Origin: Hymenobacter sp. BT559
GTDB lineage: Bacteria; Bacteroidota; Bacteroidia; Cytophagales; Hymenobacteraceae
NCBI RefSeq assembly: GCF_016427535.1
Contig: NZ_JAELXV010000003.1
Location: 186,001-250,000, forward strand
DNA: 64,000 nt
Direction: 5' to 3'
Position 1 is the first letter of the stretch. Each line of letters opens with the position of its first letter. Positions 1 to 8,612 of this stretch are shown here, piece by piece. The notes under the pieces were generated by a model, which made no database searches, was not told the DNA's origin, and saw only the letters and a program-made list of their open reading frames with translations. The position numbers were made by a program, and so were the translations under genes.

Positions 1-963
1 ACCCACACGCAGCCCAAAAGCCTGGTGCCGGTGGCTGGCAATACCATTTTAGGCCACATCATCGACCGGCTGAAGGCGGCGGGCCTTACCGAGTACGTGT
101 TCATTATTGGCTACCTAGGCGAAAAAATCGAGCAGTACGTGCGCGAGCACTACCCCGACCTCAACGCCACCTTCGTGGTGCAGTCGCCGCGTGAGGGCTT
201 AGGCCATGCGCTGTACATGGCCCGTGAGACCTTTCGGCACGATACTGACGGCGTGCTCATCCTGCTTGGCGATACCATCGTTGATGTAGACCTGCCCGCC
301 CTGCTAGCCCAGCCCGGCACCATCTTGGCCGTGAAGGAAGTAAAAACGCCTAGCCTCTTCGGCATTGTAGAGACTGGCGCCGATGGCCAGGTAAACCGCG
401 TGGTCGAAAAACCCCGCATCCCGAAGTCAAACTACGCCCTGGTGGGTCTCTACAAGATTGCCAACGCCGAAAAGCTGGCCGAGGCCCTAGAGTGGCTTAT
501 TGCCACCGACCAGCGCACTCACGAGGAGTTTCAGCTCACCGACGCCCTCATGCACCTCATCGAGGAAGGCGAAGTGATGCGCCCCGCCGCCGTAGACAAC
601 TGGTTTGACTGCGGCCGCAAGGAAACGCTGCTCGAAGCCAACGCCCGCCTACTCGACCAACCCGAGTTTTACACCGCCCGCGAATACCCCGACTTCACTG
701 ATACCGTCGTAATTCCGCCCGTGAGCATTGGTGCTGGCTGCCGCATTGCCCACTCCATTATCGGCCCCAATGTGGCCATAGGCGAGGGCACTATCATCCG
801 GCACACCATTGTCAGCGATAGCATAATCGGCTCCTACAGCGAACTTAGCTCGGCCGTGATGCACGATTGCATTGTAGGCTCCGATGCCTCGTTCCGTGGC
901 CTCAACCACAGCCTCAACCTAGGCGACAATACGGAGATTGATTATAGCCAGGCTCGGAGCTAA
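1..963 (+). CDS. Sugar-1-phosphate nucleotidyltransferase, 5' truncated by the window edge
   Basis: Would transfer a nucleotidyl group to a sugar 1-phosphate, giving an NDP-sugar for cell-surface glycans; the exact sugar cannot be told. The frame is open from base 1 and reads THTQPKSLVPVAGNTIL, which in this family directly follows the N-terminal GxGTRLRP nucleotide loop, so only about 20-25 residues should be missing. Also visible are the LGDTIVD metal/substrate block, a VEKP motif, and from about residue 235 a left-handed beta-helix tail with hexapeptide repeats (IGAGCRI, IGEGTII, SIIGS). An internal GTG at 25 is only a nominal start and I do not use it. It ends just before a very long inverted repeat shared with the end of panC. 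Family assignment is secure; substrate is not. Confidence 0.88.
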   Translation, partial: THTQPKSLVPVAGNTILGHIIDRLKAAGLTEYVFIIGYLGEKIEQYVREHYPDLNATFVVQSPREGLGHALYMARETFRHDTDGVLILLGDTIVDVDLPALLAQPGTILAVKEVKTPSLFGIVETGADGQVNRVVEKPRIPKSNYALVGLYKIANAEKLAEALEWLIATDQRTHEEFQLTDALMHLIEEGEVMRPAAVDNWFDCGRKETLLEANARLLDQPEFYTAREYPDFTDTVVIPPVSIGAGCRIAHSIIGPNVAIGEGTIIRHTIVSDSIIGSYSELSSAVMHDCIVGSDASFRGLNHSLNLGDNTEIDYSQARS

Positions 964-964
964 C

Positions 965-1048
965 GAATAGCTACTGAGCATAAAAGGGAAAGGGCGTACT
1001 ATCAAATTCGATAGTACGCCCTTTCCCTTTTATGCTCAGTAGCTATTC
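965..1048. terminator. 39-bp perfect inverted repeat, likely bidirectional terminator
   Basis: Arms 965-1003 and 1010-1048 are perfect reverse complements around a 6-nt loop. The hairpin lies between two convergent genes, and its right arm contains the panC stop codon (1043-1045). An A/T-rich stretch lies inside the arms. The stem is far longer than an ordinary intrinsic terminator needs. Confidence 0.75.
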
Positions 1049-1888
1049 TACTACCATGTTATCAATCAGCCGCACGCCCCCTAGGTGGGCGGCCACGCAC
1101 AGCACCACAGGCCGGCCGGCTTCGTAGCTAGTTATCGGCTGCAAGGAGTGCGCATCGGCTACTTCGATATACTCGGGGATGAAGGCAGACTCTTGCGCCA
1201 GCGCTGCCAGCGCTTGCTGCTGTACCTGGGCGGGCGGCACCCCTAGGCGCACCTGCGTCGCCGCCTGCTGCAATACCTGGTAGAGTAAGGGAGCCACCGC
1301 CCGCGCCGCGGGCGATAGCCGCGCATTGCGCGATGACATGGCTAAGCCATCAACCTCCCGCACCGTCGGAAAAACAACTAGTTTTAGGTCGAACGAGAGG
1401 TCGGCAATCAGCTGCCGCACAATGGCGACCTGCTGAAAGTCCTTCTGCCCAAAATACGCCACGTGCGGCCGGGCCAGGTGAAAGAGCTTGCTCACCACCG
1501 TGGCCACGCCGTTGAAGTGGCCGGGCCGGTGCGCGCCTTCCATCACTTGCTCTAGCGCGCCAAAATCGAAGCGCAACACCGCGGGCTGCGGATAGACTTC
1601 GCTCACGGTGGGCATAAATAGCACTGTGCAGCCGGCCGGGGCCAGGGCCGCCGCATCTTGCTCGGGGAGGCGCGGGTAGAGGCGTAGGTCGTCGGGGTTA
1701 TTAAACTGGGTGGGGTTAACGAACACTGACGCAATGACTTCGTCGCAGGCCTGGGCCGCGGCGCGCACCAGCTGCAAGTGGCCCTCGTGCAGGGCGCCCA
1801 TCGTGGGTACCAGCCCTAGGCGCCGGCCAGCAGCGCGGGCCTGCTCGGCGTAGGCGCGCAGCTCGGCGGCGGTAGTAAAAATTAACAT
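1043..1888 (-). CDS. panC: Pantothenate synthetase
   Basis: Condenses pantoate with beta-alanine using ATP, the last step of pantothenate (coenzyme A precursor) synthesis, in the cytosol. The 281 residues match the usual length. The HIGH-type ATP motif is GALHEGH at residues 31-37 after LVPTM, followed by SVFVNPTQF and FGQKDFQQ; the second signature loop appears as MSSRNARLS. The gene is divergent from a glycosyltransferase-5-like gene. panD, which makes the beta-alanine substrate, lies about 57 kb away in this window instead of next door. The stop codon sits inside the 39-bp inverted repeat. Confidence 0.96.
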   Translation of the reverse strand: MLIFTTAAELRAYAEQARAAGRRLGLVPTMGALHEGHLQLVRAAAQACDEVIASVFVNPTQFNNPDDLRLYPRLPEQDAAALAPAGCTVLFMPTVSEVYPQPAVLRFDFGALEQVMEGAHRPGHFNGVATVVSKLFHLARPHVAYFGQKDFQQVAIVRQLIADLSFDLKLVVFPTVREVDGLAMSSRNARLSPAARAVAPLLYQVLQQAATQVRLGVPPAQVQQQALAALAQESAFIPEYIEVADAHSLQPITSYEAGRPVVLCVAAHLGGVRLIDNMVVE

Positions 1889-1951
1889 TCCTTAGTATAG
1901 CCTAAAAGCGAGGTTTGAATGAATTTTATTGATTTTTCGCTAAAAAATGCG

Positions 1952-1959
1952 TAATTTTG
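1952..1959 (+). promoter_or_regulatory. Bacteroidota-type -7 box TAATTTTG
   Basis: Matches TAnnTTTG; a TTG at 1929-1931 lies 20 bp upstream as a -33 element. It would start the transcript of the GT5-like gene about 45 nt before its ATG. Confidence 0.6.
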
Positions 1960-2003
1960 TGTAGCCAAGCCTTGGCCTTTTCCTAAATCCTTTCCCAATT
2001 ATC

Positions 2004-2816
2004 ATGTCGAAGTTGCGAATCCTGTACGCGGCCACCGAAATTGACCCTTTCCTGCAAACCACGAAAGTGGCTGAGCTACTGCGCCGCCTGCCGGCCGCGA
2101 TGCAGGAGACCGGGGCTGAAATCCGGATTTTTGTGCCTCGCTTCGGCATTATCAACGAACGTAAAAACCGGCTGCACGAAGTAGTACGCCTCTCGGGCAT
2201 CAATATTGCCGTGGGGGACGACGAAAAGCCGCTGGTGATTAAAGTGGCCTCGATTCCGACCGCGAAGCTACAGGTTTATTTTATTGATAACGAAGATTAC
2301 TTCCACCGCAAATCGGCGCTGGTGGATAAGAATGACAAGTTTCACCCCGATAACGACGAGCGCGCCATCTTCTTTTGCAAAGGTGTGCTCGAAACGGTGA
2401 AGAAGCTAGGTTGGTCGCCCGACATCGTGCACTGCAACGACTGGATGACCTCGCTCATTCCGCTGTACCTAAAGACCACCTACAAAAAAGACCCGGTTTT
2501 CAAGGATGCTAAATCTGTATTTACCGTCTACAACAACGAGTTTTCCGACAAGTTTGAAGGCAATCTGGTCGAAAAAGCCAAAATGCTCGACATCGACGAC
2601 GACATGTTGAAAGAGCTGAAATCGAACGATTTCTCGGGTTTTGTGAAGCTGGGTATGGAATATGCCGATACGGTGGTGCGCTCCGACGAAGACTTCTCTG
2701 ACAACCTCAATGGGCTATTTAAGGAGTATGCCTCACGCAAACACTTAAGCCAGGTAGCCGCCGACGAAAACCTGCTTTCGTCCTACCAGGCCCTCTACAA
2801 TGACCTAGCCAGCTAG
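2004..2816 (+). CDS. Glycogen/starch-synthase-like protein, N-terminal GT5 domain only
   Basis: Resembles the N-terminal (acceptor-side) Rossmann domain of glycosyltransferase family 5: it starts KLRILYAATEIDPF and later has GWSPDIVHCNDW, the equivalent of the PDIVHxHDW block. At 270 residues it is about half of a glycogen synthase (around 470-480) and has no C-terminal GT-B domain, which carries most ADP-glucose contacts. The KxGGL loop is also changed (TTKVAELL). The ATG is strongly placed by a promoter 45 nt upstream. Similar short proteins next to panC occur in other Bacteroidota, so this is probably an old family and not a fresh truncation. Catalysis is doubtful. A hairpin terminator follows. 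Confidence 0.82.
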   Translation: MSKLRILYAATEIDPFLQTTKVAELLRRLPAAMQETGAEIRIFVPRFGIINERKNRLHEVVRLSGINIAVGDDEKPLVIKVASIPTAKLQVYFIDNEDYFHRKSALVDKNDKFHPDNDERAIFFCKGVLETVKKLGWSPDIVHCNDWMTSLIPLYLKTTYKKDPVFKDAKSVFTVYNNEFSDKFEGNLVEKAKMLDIDDDMLKELKSNDFSGFVKLGMEYADTVVRSDEDFSDNLNGLFKEYASRKHLSQVAADENLLSSYQALYNDLAS

Positions 2817-2861
2817 GGCGCTGCTTGGAATATTCCCAGCTGTAGTACCTTTGCTTTTACC

Positions 2862-2910
2862 AACCGGCCGTTGGCATCGCTTTAAGCGGTCCAACGGCCG
2901 GTTTGTTGTT
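2862..2910 (+). terminator. Intrinsic terminator of the GT5-like gene
   Basis: 13-bp perfect arms 2862-2874 and 2891-2903 followed by a T-rich run; the loop contains a smaller CGC/GCG hairpin. Confidence 0.8.
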
Positions 2911-2915
2911 TAAGC

Positions 2916-2923
2916 TATCTTTG
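2916..2923 (+). promoter_or_regulatory. -7 box TATCTTTG of glmS
   Basis: Exact TAnnTTTG match directly after the preceding terminator and about 105 nt before glmS, leaving a leader of nearly 100 nt. No clear -33 element. I see no glmS-ribozyme features in the leader. Confidence 0.5.
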
Positions 2924-3028
2924 TAAATAGTAATTAGCGAAGACGGGGGCCGCACGGTAAAGCTGGCTTCTACTGGGCTAATTTAGTTGCTACAGAAATT
3001 TTACTTCCACATTTTTATCCTATAAGCC

Positions 3029-4864
3029 ATGTGCGGCATTGTTGCATATTTAGGTCATCGTGAGGCCTGCCCTATTATTCTCAAAGGACTGCATCGCCTC
3101 GAGTACCGGGGCTATGACTCGGCGGGCGTAGCCCTGCTCAATGGCACCCTGAGCGTTTATAAGAAAAAAGGCAAAGTTGCCGACCTAGAGAACTTCCTAG
3201 GTGACAAGGATACCCACGCCACGGTGGGCATGGGCCACACTCGCTGGGCTACCCACGGCGAGCCCAACGATGTAAATGCTCACCCGCACTATTCGACCTC
3301 AGAGCGCATTGCCATCATCCACAATGGCATTATTGAAAACTATGCGGCCCTGAAAACGCACTTGCAGCAGCAGGGCCATGTGTTTCATTCTGATACCGAT
3401 ACCGAGGTTTTTGTTAATCTCATCGAGGAAATTCAGAAGCAAAACGAGTGCACACTCGAAGAAGCCGTGCGCCTGGCCCTGCACGAGGTAGTGGGGGCTT
3501 ATGCCATCGTGGTGCTGAGCAAGGATGCGCCCGACCAGCTCATTGCTGCCCGCAAAGGGTCGCCGCTGGTTATTGGCATCGGGGAAGGCGAATTCTTCGT
3601 TGCTTCTGATGCTACTCCTATTATTGAATACACCAACGAGGTAGTATACGTAAATGACTATGAGCTAGCCGTTATCAAAAACGGGCAGCTGGCTATTCGC
3701 TCGCGAGAGGACGTAGCGCAGACGCCTTATATTCAGCGCCTCGAATTAGAGCTGGATAGCATTGAGAAAGGCGGCTACGAGCACTTCATGCTCAAGGAAA
3801 TTTTTGAGCAGCCGCGCTCTATTCTCGATTCGATGCGCGGGCGCCTCGAGCTGGGTGGCAGCCACCTGAACATGGCGGGCTTCCGGGCCTACGAGCAGAA
3901 GTTTGTCAATGCCCATCGCATTATCATCGTGGCCTGCGGCACGAGCTGGCACGCTGGCCTGGTAGCCGAATACTTGATTGAGGACCTGGCCCGCATTCCG
4001 GTAGAGGTTGAGTACGCCTCGGAATTCCGCTACCGCAACCCCGTTATTTCGGAGCGCGACATTGTAATTGCCATTTCGCAGAGCGGCGAAACAGCTGATA
4101 CACTTGCTGCCCTGGAGCTGGCTAAGAGCAAAGGGGCTACCATTTTTGGTATCTGCAACGTGGTAGGTAGCAGCATTGCCCGCGCTACCGATGCCGGTGC
4201 CTATACCCACGCCGGCCCCGAAATTGGGGTGGCTTCGACCAAGGCCTTCACGGCGCAGGTAACGGTGCTGGCGCTGCTGGCCATGTGTATTGGCCAGCGC
4301 CGCGGCACGCTCTCCGATACCAAGCTGCGGGAGCTCATGACTGAGCTGCACAACATTCCGAGCAAGGTAGAGCAAGCCCTGAAGCTGGATGCCGAGATTC
4401 AGCGGATTTCCGAGACCTTCAAGGATGTACCCAACTTCCTGTACCTAGGCCGGGGCTACAACTTCCCGGTGGCGCTGGAAGGAGCACTCAAGCTCAAGGA
4501 AATCAGCTACATTCATGCTGAAGGTTACCCGGCTGCCGAAATGAAGCATGGTCCCATTGCCCTCATCGACGAGAACATGCCGGTGGTCGTTATTGCCACT
4601 CGCGATAGCTCGTACGAGAAGATAGTAAGCAACATTCAGGAAGTAAAAGCGCGCAAGGGCCGCATCATTGCGGTGGTAACCGAGGGCGACACGACCATTC
4701 CGGCTATGGCCGAATTTGTGGTAGAAGTGCCCCATACCTCGGAAGTACTGATGCCGCTGGTATCGGTAGTGCCACTGCAACTGCTGAGCTACCACATTGC
4801 CGTGATGCGCGGCTGCAACGTAGACCAACCCCGCAACCTGGCCAAATCGGTGACGGTGGAGTAA
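3029..4864 (+). CDS. glmS: Glutamine-fructose-6-phosphate aminotransferase (isomerizing)
   Basis: Makes glucosamine 6-phosphate from fructose 6-phosphate and glutamine, the entry step to peptidoglycan and lipopolysaccharide amino sugars, in the cytosol. The 611 residues match the family. The N-terminal nucleophile is Cys2 (MCGIVAYLG), followed by GLHRLEYRGYDSAG and the glutaminase block GHTRWATHG. Two SIS sugar-isomerase domains follow (SQSGETADT; LEGALKLKEISY), and the C-terminus ends DQPRNLAKSVTVE as is typical. The ATG is fixed by the need for Cys2. It is transcribed alone, with its own promoter and terminator. Confidence 0.98.
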   Translation: MCGIVAYLGHREACPIILKGLHRLEYRGYDSAGVALLNGTLSVYKKKGKVADLENFLGDKDTHATVGMGHTRWATHGEPNDVNAHPHYSTSERIAIIHNGIIENYAALKTHLQQQGHVFHSDTDTEVFVNLIEEIQKQNECTLEEAVRLALHEVVGAYAIVVLSKDAPDQLIAARKGSPLVIGIGEGEFFVASDATPIIEYTNEVVYVNDYELAVIKNGQLAIRSREDVAQTPYIQRLELELDSIEKGGYEHFMLKEIFEQPRSILDSMRGRLELGGSHLNMAGFRAYEQKFVNAHRIIIVACGTSWHAGLVAEYLIEDLARIPVEVEYASEFRYRNPVISERDIVIAISQSGETADTLAALELAKSKGATIFGICNVVGSSIARATDAGAYTHAGPEIGVASTKAFTAQVTVLALLAMCIGQRRGTLSDTKLRELMTELHNIPSKVEQALKLDAEIQRISETFKDVPNFLYLGRGYNFPVALEGALKLKEISYIHAEGYPAAEMKHGPIALIDENMPVVVIATRDSSYEKIVSNIQEVKARKGRIIAVVTEGDTTIPAMAEFVVEVPHTSEVLMPLVSVVPLQLLSYHIAVMRGCNVDQPRNLAKSVTVE

Positions 4865-4889
4865 GCTGTTTAGCTAGCTTTGTTGACCG

Positions 4890-4937
4890 GCCCCCAGTCA
4901 AGAAGTAGTCAGAAACTACTTTTGGCTGGGGGCTTAT
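4890..4937 (+). terminator. glmS terminator hairpin
   Basis: GCCCCCAGtCAAgAAGTAGT pairs with the complementary run ending at 4933 (two mismatches). Confidence 0.7.
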
Positions 4938-4955
4938 CATTGTAAGACATTGATT

Positions 4956-6404
4956 ATGAAAAAGAGTGAAGGGGCACTTTTACTGTTGGCCATCCTATGC
5001 GTACTGCCTTTTACAGTATTAGCATTTTATAGTCATCCAGCACTAGACGATTTCGCTTTAAGTAATTATCTGCGCACTACCGGCCTGCTGGCGCATGTTT
5101 GGAGCGCTTACCTAGAGCACTCGGGCCGTTACGCTTCCTCTCTGACTAGTTTCGTTTTCATACTGTTTGATGCTTATCCTCAGTGGTATGGCTACCAGAT
5201 TTTTATTTTTCTTATACTATTCGCTTCGGGTTTATTCGGGGCTGCTACAGCCGCTACATGGGGGACGCAGGCAAATACGAAACGGGTGCTGCCTGGCAGT
5301 GTGCTAGTTATTGTAGGCTTTAGTGCGTATCCATGGCCAGCTGAGGGATTATTCTGGCTAACGGGAGTGCAGGCCTATCTTATCTCCCTCATTATTAGTT
5401 GCTGGCTACTAATGCTATTGGCGTGGTTATACAATGCACCCTCGACCAGTAAACACCCAATAGGTTGGGTAATAAGCGCCGTGCTAAGTTTTCTAATTCC
5501 GGGCTTCTCCGAAATATGGGCTATGCTAATACCGCTGGTGGGAGGAGCGCTCCTGATAACAGGAAAATGGCCAGTACGCCGGGAAGTGTATTGGGTGATT
5601 GGGGCTGGGTTATTAGGCTGCGCACTCACACTGCTGGCGCCCGGTAATTTTATCCGGCTACAACAATCCAGTGAACACAGCGGAGGGTTGAAAATAGGGT
5701 ATGCTCTCACTCAAGCAATTTTAGGCACGGGTTATATATTGGTAAACTGGCTTGCTAATGGCTTACTACTGCTGCTGACTGTCGCATTGTGGCCGTTAAG
5801 CCAAACTATTGCCCGCCATACCGGGCGTAGCTTTCTTAATCGTCTAACCAACCACTGGGCAGTGTGGCCCAGCGTGCTAGTGCTCGGGTTGTTTACAGCA
5901 ATGCTTTTTTGCTTCTTAGCAACTGGTATAGGACCCGCACTACGCGTAAAGAATCTGTTGTATTTCTACTTCTTGTTCTGCTGGTTCTTGGGGGCACATG
6001 CCTTATCGCGTCGCTACATAGCACCTGTTGCTAAGCAGACTTGGTCCCCAGTCTGGCAGTATGGCCTGGGTGTAGGAATACTGTGCTACTTCTTAACTGA
6101 CCACAATAACTCGCTTCAGCATGAGCGAATAGGCCAAGCCACTTCTTCTGTGGTGCAGGCCTACCGCGACTGGCTGAGCGGCAGTGCTGCTCGCTACGAC
6201 CAGCAGCAGCGCGCCCGCGTGGCGCTCGTGCGTGCAGCAGCACCTAGCATAGTTCCCTTGCGCCTTGACCCTTTGCGCGAGCAGCCACGCACTATTTTCT
6301 ACTATGATATTTCAGCCGACGAGCGCCTGTGGGGCAACGTGGCTTACTCGCAGTTTTACGGTGGCCCAGTGGTGTACGTGCTAAAGGCAGGCGCGCCTCG
6401 CTAG
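4956..6404 (+). CDS. Polytopic membrane protein, DUF6056-like
   Basis: About 480 residues with roughly ten hydrophobic helices and a short soluble C-terminus after about residue 385. The N-terminus (membrane helix, then HPALDDFALSNYL, HSGRYASS) resembles DUF6056-type membrane proteins found near polysaccharide genes and distantly like glycosyltransferase-C proteins; the Asp-Asp after the first helix fits that, but function is unproven. The start is the ATG at 4956 (MKKSEG), not the TTG two codons earlier. Codon use is visibly more A/T-rich (many TTA, ATT, CTA, AAT) than in the neighbours, and the gene lacks the CCTAGG palindrome common elsewhere here, suggesting recent acquisition. Confidence 0.7.
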   Translation: MKKSEGALLLLAILCVLPFTVLAFYSHPALDDFALSNYLRTTGLLAHVWSAYLEHSGRYASSLTSFVFILFDAYPQWYGYQIFIFLILFASGLFGAATAATWGTQANTKRVLPGSVLVIVGFSAYPWPAEGLFWLTGVQAYLISLIISCWLLMLLAWLYNAPSTSKHPIGWVISAVLSFLIPGFSEIWAMLIPLVGGALLITGKWPVRREVYWVIGAGLLGCALTLLAPGNFIRLQQSSEHSGGLKIGYALTQAILGTGYILVNWLANGLLLLLTVALWPLSQTIARHTGRSFLNRLTNHWAVWPSVLVLGLFTAMLFCFLATGIGPALRVKNLLYFYFLFCWFLGAHALSRRYIAPVAKQTWSPVWQYGLGVGILCYFLTDHNNSLQHERIGQATSSVVQAYRDWLSGSAARYDQQQRARVALVRAAAPSIVPLRLDPLREQPRTIFYYDISADERLWGNVAYSQFYGGPVVYVLKAGAPR

Positions 6405-6474
6405 GTACGGGCTGAGATAGCCAGCCGTGTCATGCGTTACTTTGATGAGCCAACCTAATGTGCTAATAGCTCCC

Positions 6475-6858
6475 ATGCCCCACCAGATTATTTTCTCCGA
6501 CCAGGCCCCGGCGCCCATTGGGCCCTACTCGCAAGCTATCAAAGCCGGTAACACGGTATACGTGTCGGGCCAGATACCCCTCGATGCCGCTGGGCAGCTT
6601 GTGGGCACCGGCGATGTAAGCGCCCAGACGCACCAGGTACTTAAGAACCTGACCGCCGTGCTGGCCGCCGCTGGCCTGGCCCTTACCGATGTAGTGAAGT
6701 GCTCCATCTTCGTGAAGGACCTAGGCAACTTCGCTACCATCAATCAGATTTATGGCACTTACTTCGACGAAGCCACCGCGCCGGCGCGCGAAACGGTGGA
6801 AGTAAGCCGCCTGCCGCGCGATGTAGAAGTTGAAATTTCCTGCATCGCTGTAGCATAA
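6475..6858 (+). CDS. ridA: RidA/YjgF-family enamine/imine deaminase
   Basis: Small cytosolic protein that typically hydrolyses reactive 2-aminoacrylate and similar imines, protecting PLP enzymes. Starting at 6475 (MPHQIIFSDQAP) gives 127 residues, the family norm. A GTG 48 bases upstream stays in frame but would precede a TACTTTG promoter-like box at 6439-6445, so I reject it. Family blocks are APAPIGPYSQAI, VYVSGQIPLD and the C-terminal PARETVEVSRLP with the substrate-binding Arg. The ATG lies about 30 nt after the box. Confidence 0.95.
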   Translation: MPHQIIFSDQAPAPIGPYSQAIKAGNTVYVSGQIPLDAAGQLVGTGDVSAQTHQVLKNLTAVLAAAGLALTDVVKCSIFVKDLGNFATINQIYGTYFDEATAPARETVEVSRLPRDVEVEISCIAVA

Positions 6859-6860
6859 TG

Positions 6861-6933
6861 TAATGGGCGTAGTTGGGATACTGAGCGTAAGGAAGCCATA
6901 GTACTAAGCTCAGTACTCCAATTATGCCCATTA
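6861..6933. repeat. Imperfect inverted repeat between ridA and gltX
   Basis: 26-nt arms 6861-6886 and 6908-6933 pair with four mismatches. It has no T-run, so it is a possible transcript-end structure or decayed repeat. Confidence 0.55.
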
Positions 6934-6942
6934 CCCATTGCC

Positions 6943-6950
6943 TACCTTTG
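6943..6950 (+). promoter_or_regulatory. -7 box TACCTTTG of gltX
   Basis: Exact TAnnTTTG match ending only 7 bases before the gltX ATG, so the transcript would start at or next to the start codon (leaderless or nearly so). Confidence 0.6.
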
Positions 6951-6957
6951 TAGCATT

Positions 6958-8505
6958 ATGAGTGAAAGACCTGTTCGGGTGCGTTTTGCCCCTTCGCCTA
7001 CTGGCCCGCTGCACATTGGCGGCGTGCGGACGGCCCTGTACAACTACCTGCTGGCCCGCAAGCTGGGCGGCACCATGATTCTGCGCATCGAGGACACCGA
7101 CCAAAACCGGTTTGTGCCCGGCGCTGAGGACTACATTCGCCAAAGCCTGGAATGGGTGGGCATCGAGCTCGACGAAAGCCCGTGGGTGGGCGGCCCTCAC
7201 GCTCCCTACCGCCAGAGCGAGCGCAAGCCCATGTACCGCGCGTACGCCGACCAGCTTATTCGCGACGGCTACGCCTACTACGCCTTCGACACGCCCGAGG
7301 AGCTAGACGCCATGCGCGAGCGCCTGCAGGCTGCCAAAGTACCCAACCCGCAGTACAACAGCATCACGCGCACTCAAATGCGCAACTCGCTGACCTTGCC
7401 CGAGGATGAGGTGAAGCAGCTACTCGACGGCGGCGCGCCCTACGTTATTCGCCTCAAGGTGCCGCGTAAGGAAGAAATCCGCTTCCAGGACCTTATTCGG
7501 GGTTGGGTAGTGGTGCACTCTAGCGCCGTCGACGACAAGGTGCTGATGAAGTCGGACGGTATGCCGACCTACCACCTGGCTAACATCGTGGACGACCACC
7601 TCATGGAAATCTCCCACGTTATTCGGGGTGAGGAGTGGCTACCTTCGGCGCCGCTGCACGTGTTGCTGTACCGCTACCTAGGCTGGGAAAAGACCATGCC
7701 GCACTTCGCCCACCTGCCGTTGCTACTTAAGCCCGATGGCACTGGCAAGCTCAGCAAGCGCGATGGCGACCGCCTAGGCTTCCCGGTGTTTGCCCTAGAA
7801 TGGCGCGGTACCGACGCCGAAACAGGCGAGCCTACCGTGAGCCGCGGCTACCGCGAAGAGGGCTACCTGCCCGAGGCACTGGTCAATTTCTTGGCTTTCC
7901 TAGGGTGGAATCCTGGCACCAGCCAGGAGATTTTCTCGATGCCCGAGCTGATTGAGGCGTTCTCCATCGAGCGCGTGAGTAAGTCGCCCGCTAAGTTCGA
8001 CCAAGCCAAAATCAAGTGGTTCAATGAGCACTATCTGCGCGCCAAGCCCAATGCCGAACTGGCGCCCTACCTGCTGGACCAGCTAGCCGAGCACAGCATT
8101 GCGTGCTCGCCCGAGAAGGCCGAGCAGGTGGTGGGCGTGATGAAGGAGCGCGTGAGCTTTCCGCAGGATTTCTGGCAGGAGGCGAAGTACTTCTTCGAGG
8201 CTCCGACCGAGTACGACCAGTCGGTTATCAGCAAGAAGTGGAACCCGCAGGTGTCGGCTGCCTTGGCCGCCTACGCCGAAGCCCTGCCCGCCGATTCGGA
8301 GCCTAGCGCCAACGCCGAAGTGCTCAAAAATATTTTTAACGATACCACTGCAGCCCAAGGCCTCAAGCCCGGTCAGGTACTGCAAGCCTTACGCGTAGCC
8401 GTAACTGGCGCCGGGGCTGGCCCCGACCTTTTCGAGACCCTGGCCATTCTGGGTACCGGCGAGGTGGGCCAGCGCTTGCGCGCCGCCGTCGAGCGCCTAG
8501 GGTAA
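6958..8505 (+). CDS. gltX: Glutamate-tRNA ligase
   Basis: Charges tRNA(Glu), and possibly tRNA(Gln) if the genome uses the transamidation route. This is a class I synthetase of 515 residues. It starts RVRFAPSPTGPLHIGGVRTALYN with the HIGH motif (HIGG); the KMSKS loop appears as KLSKRDGDRLGFPVFAL. The helical anticodon-binding C-terminus follows (SPAKFDQAKIKWFNEHYL). A short insertion (EWRGTDAETGEPTVSRGYREEGYLP) after the KMSKS loop is seen in other Bacteroidota. Four in-frame CCTAGG copies each encode Leu-Gly. It has its own promoter and terminator. Confidence 0.98.
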   Translation: MSERPVRVRFAPSPTGPLHIGGVRTALYNYLLARKLGGTMILRIEDTDQNRFVPGAEDYIRQSLEWVGIELDESPWVGGPHAPYRQSERKPMYRAYADQLIRDGYAYYAFDTPEELDAMRERLQAAKVPNPQYNSITRTQMRNSLTLPEDEVKQLLDGGAPYVIRLKVPRKEEIRFQDLIRGWVVVHSSAVDDKVLMKSDGMPTYHLANIVDDHLMEISHVIRGEEWLPSAPLHVLLYRYLGWEKTMPHFAHLPLLLKPDGTGKLSKRDGDRLGFPVFALEWRGTDAETGEPTVSRGYREEGYLPEALVNFLAFLGWNPGTSQEIFSMPELIEAFSIERVSKSPAKFDQAKIKWFNEHYLRAKPNAELAPYLLDQLAEHSIACSPEKAEQVVGVMKERVSFPQDFWQEAKYFFEAPTEYDQSVISKKWNPQVSAALAAYAEALPADSEPSANAEVLKNIFNDTTAAQGLKPGQVLQALRVAVTGAGAGPDLFETLAILGTGEVGQRLRAAVERLG

Positions 8506-8525
8506 CTACGCCTTATTTAATAGCT

Positions 8526-8561
8526 AAAAAGCCGCGCCCCAACACTCGGGCGCGGCTTTTT
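8526..8561 (+). terminator. gltX intrinsic terminator
   Basis: 14-bp perfect arms (AAAAAGCCGCGCCC and its complement) ending in a T-run. Confidence 0.9.
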
Positions 8562-8612
8562 GCGTATTACCCGCCATTACGCATTGCTCATTCTTAATCG
8601 CTCATTGCAGAA

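Noticed and set aside
965..1048. CRISPR-like or mobile terminal repeat
   Set aside because: Single palindrome with no spacer pattern and no second copy seen in this window.
2924..3028. glmS ribozyme or riboswitch in the leader
   Set aside because: Leader about 100 nt without the ribozyme core or other recognised fold.
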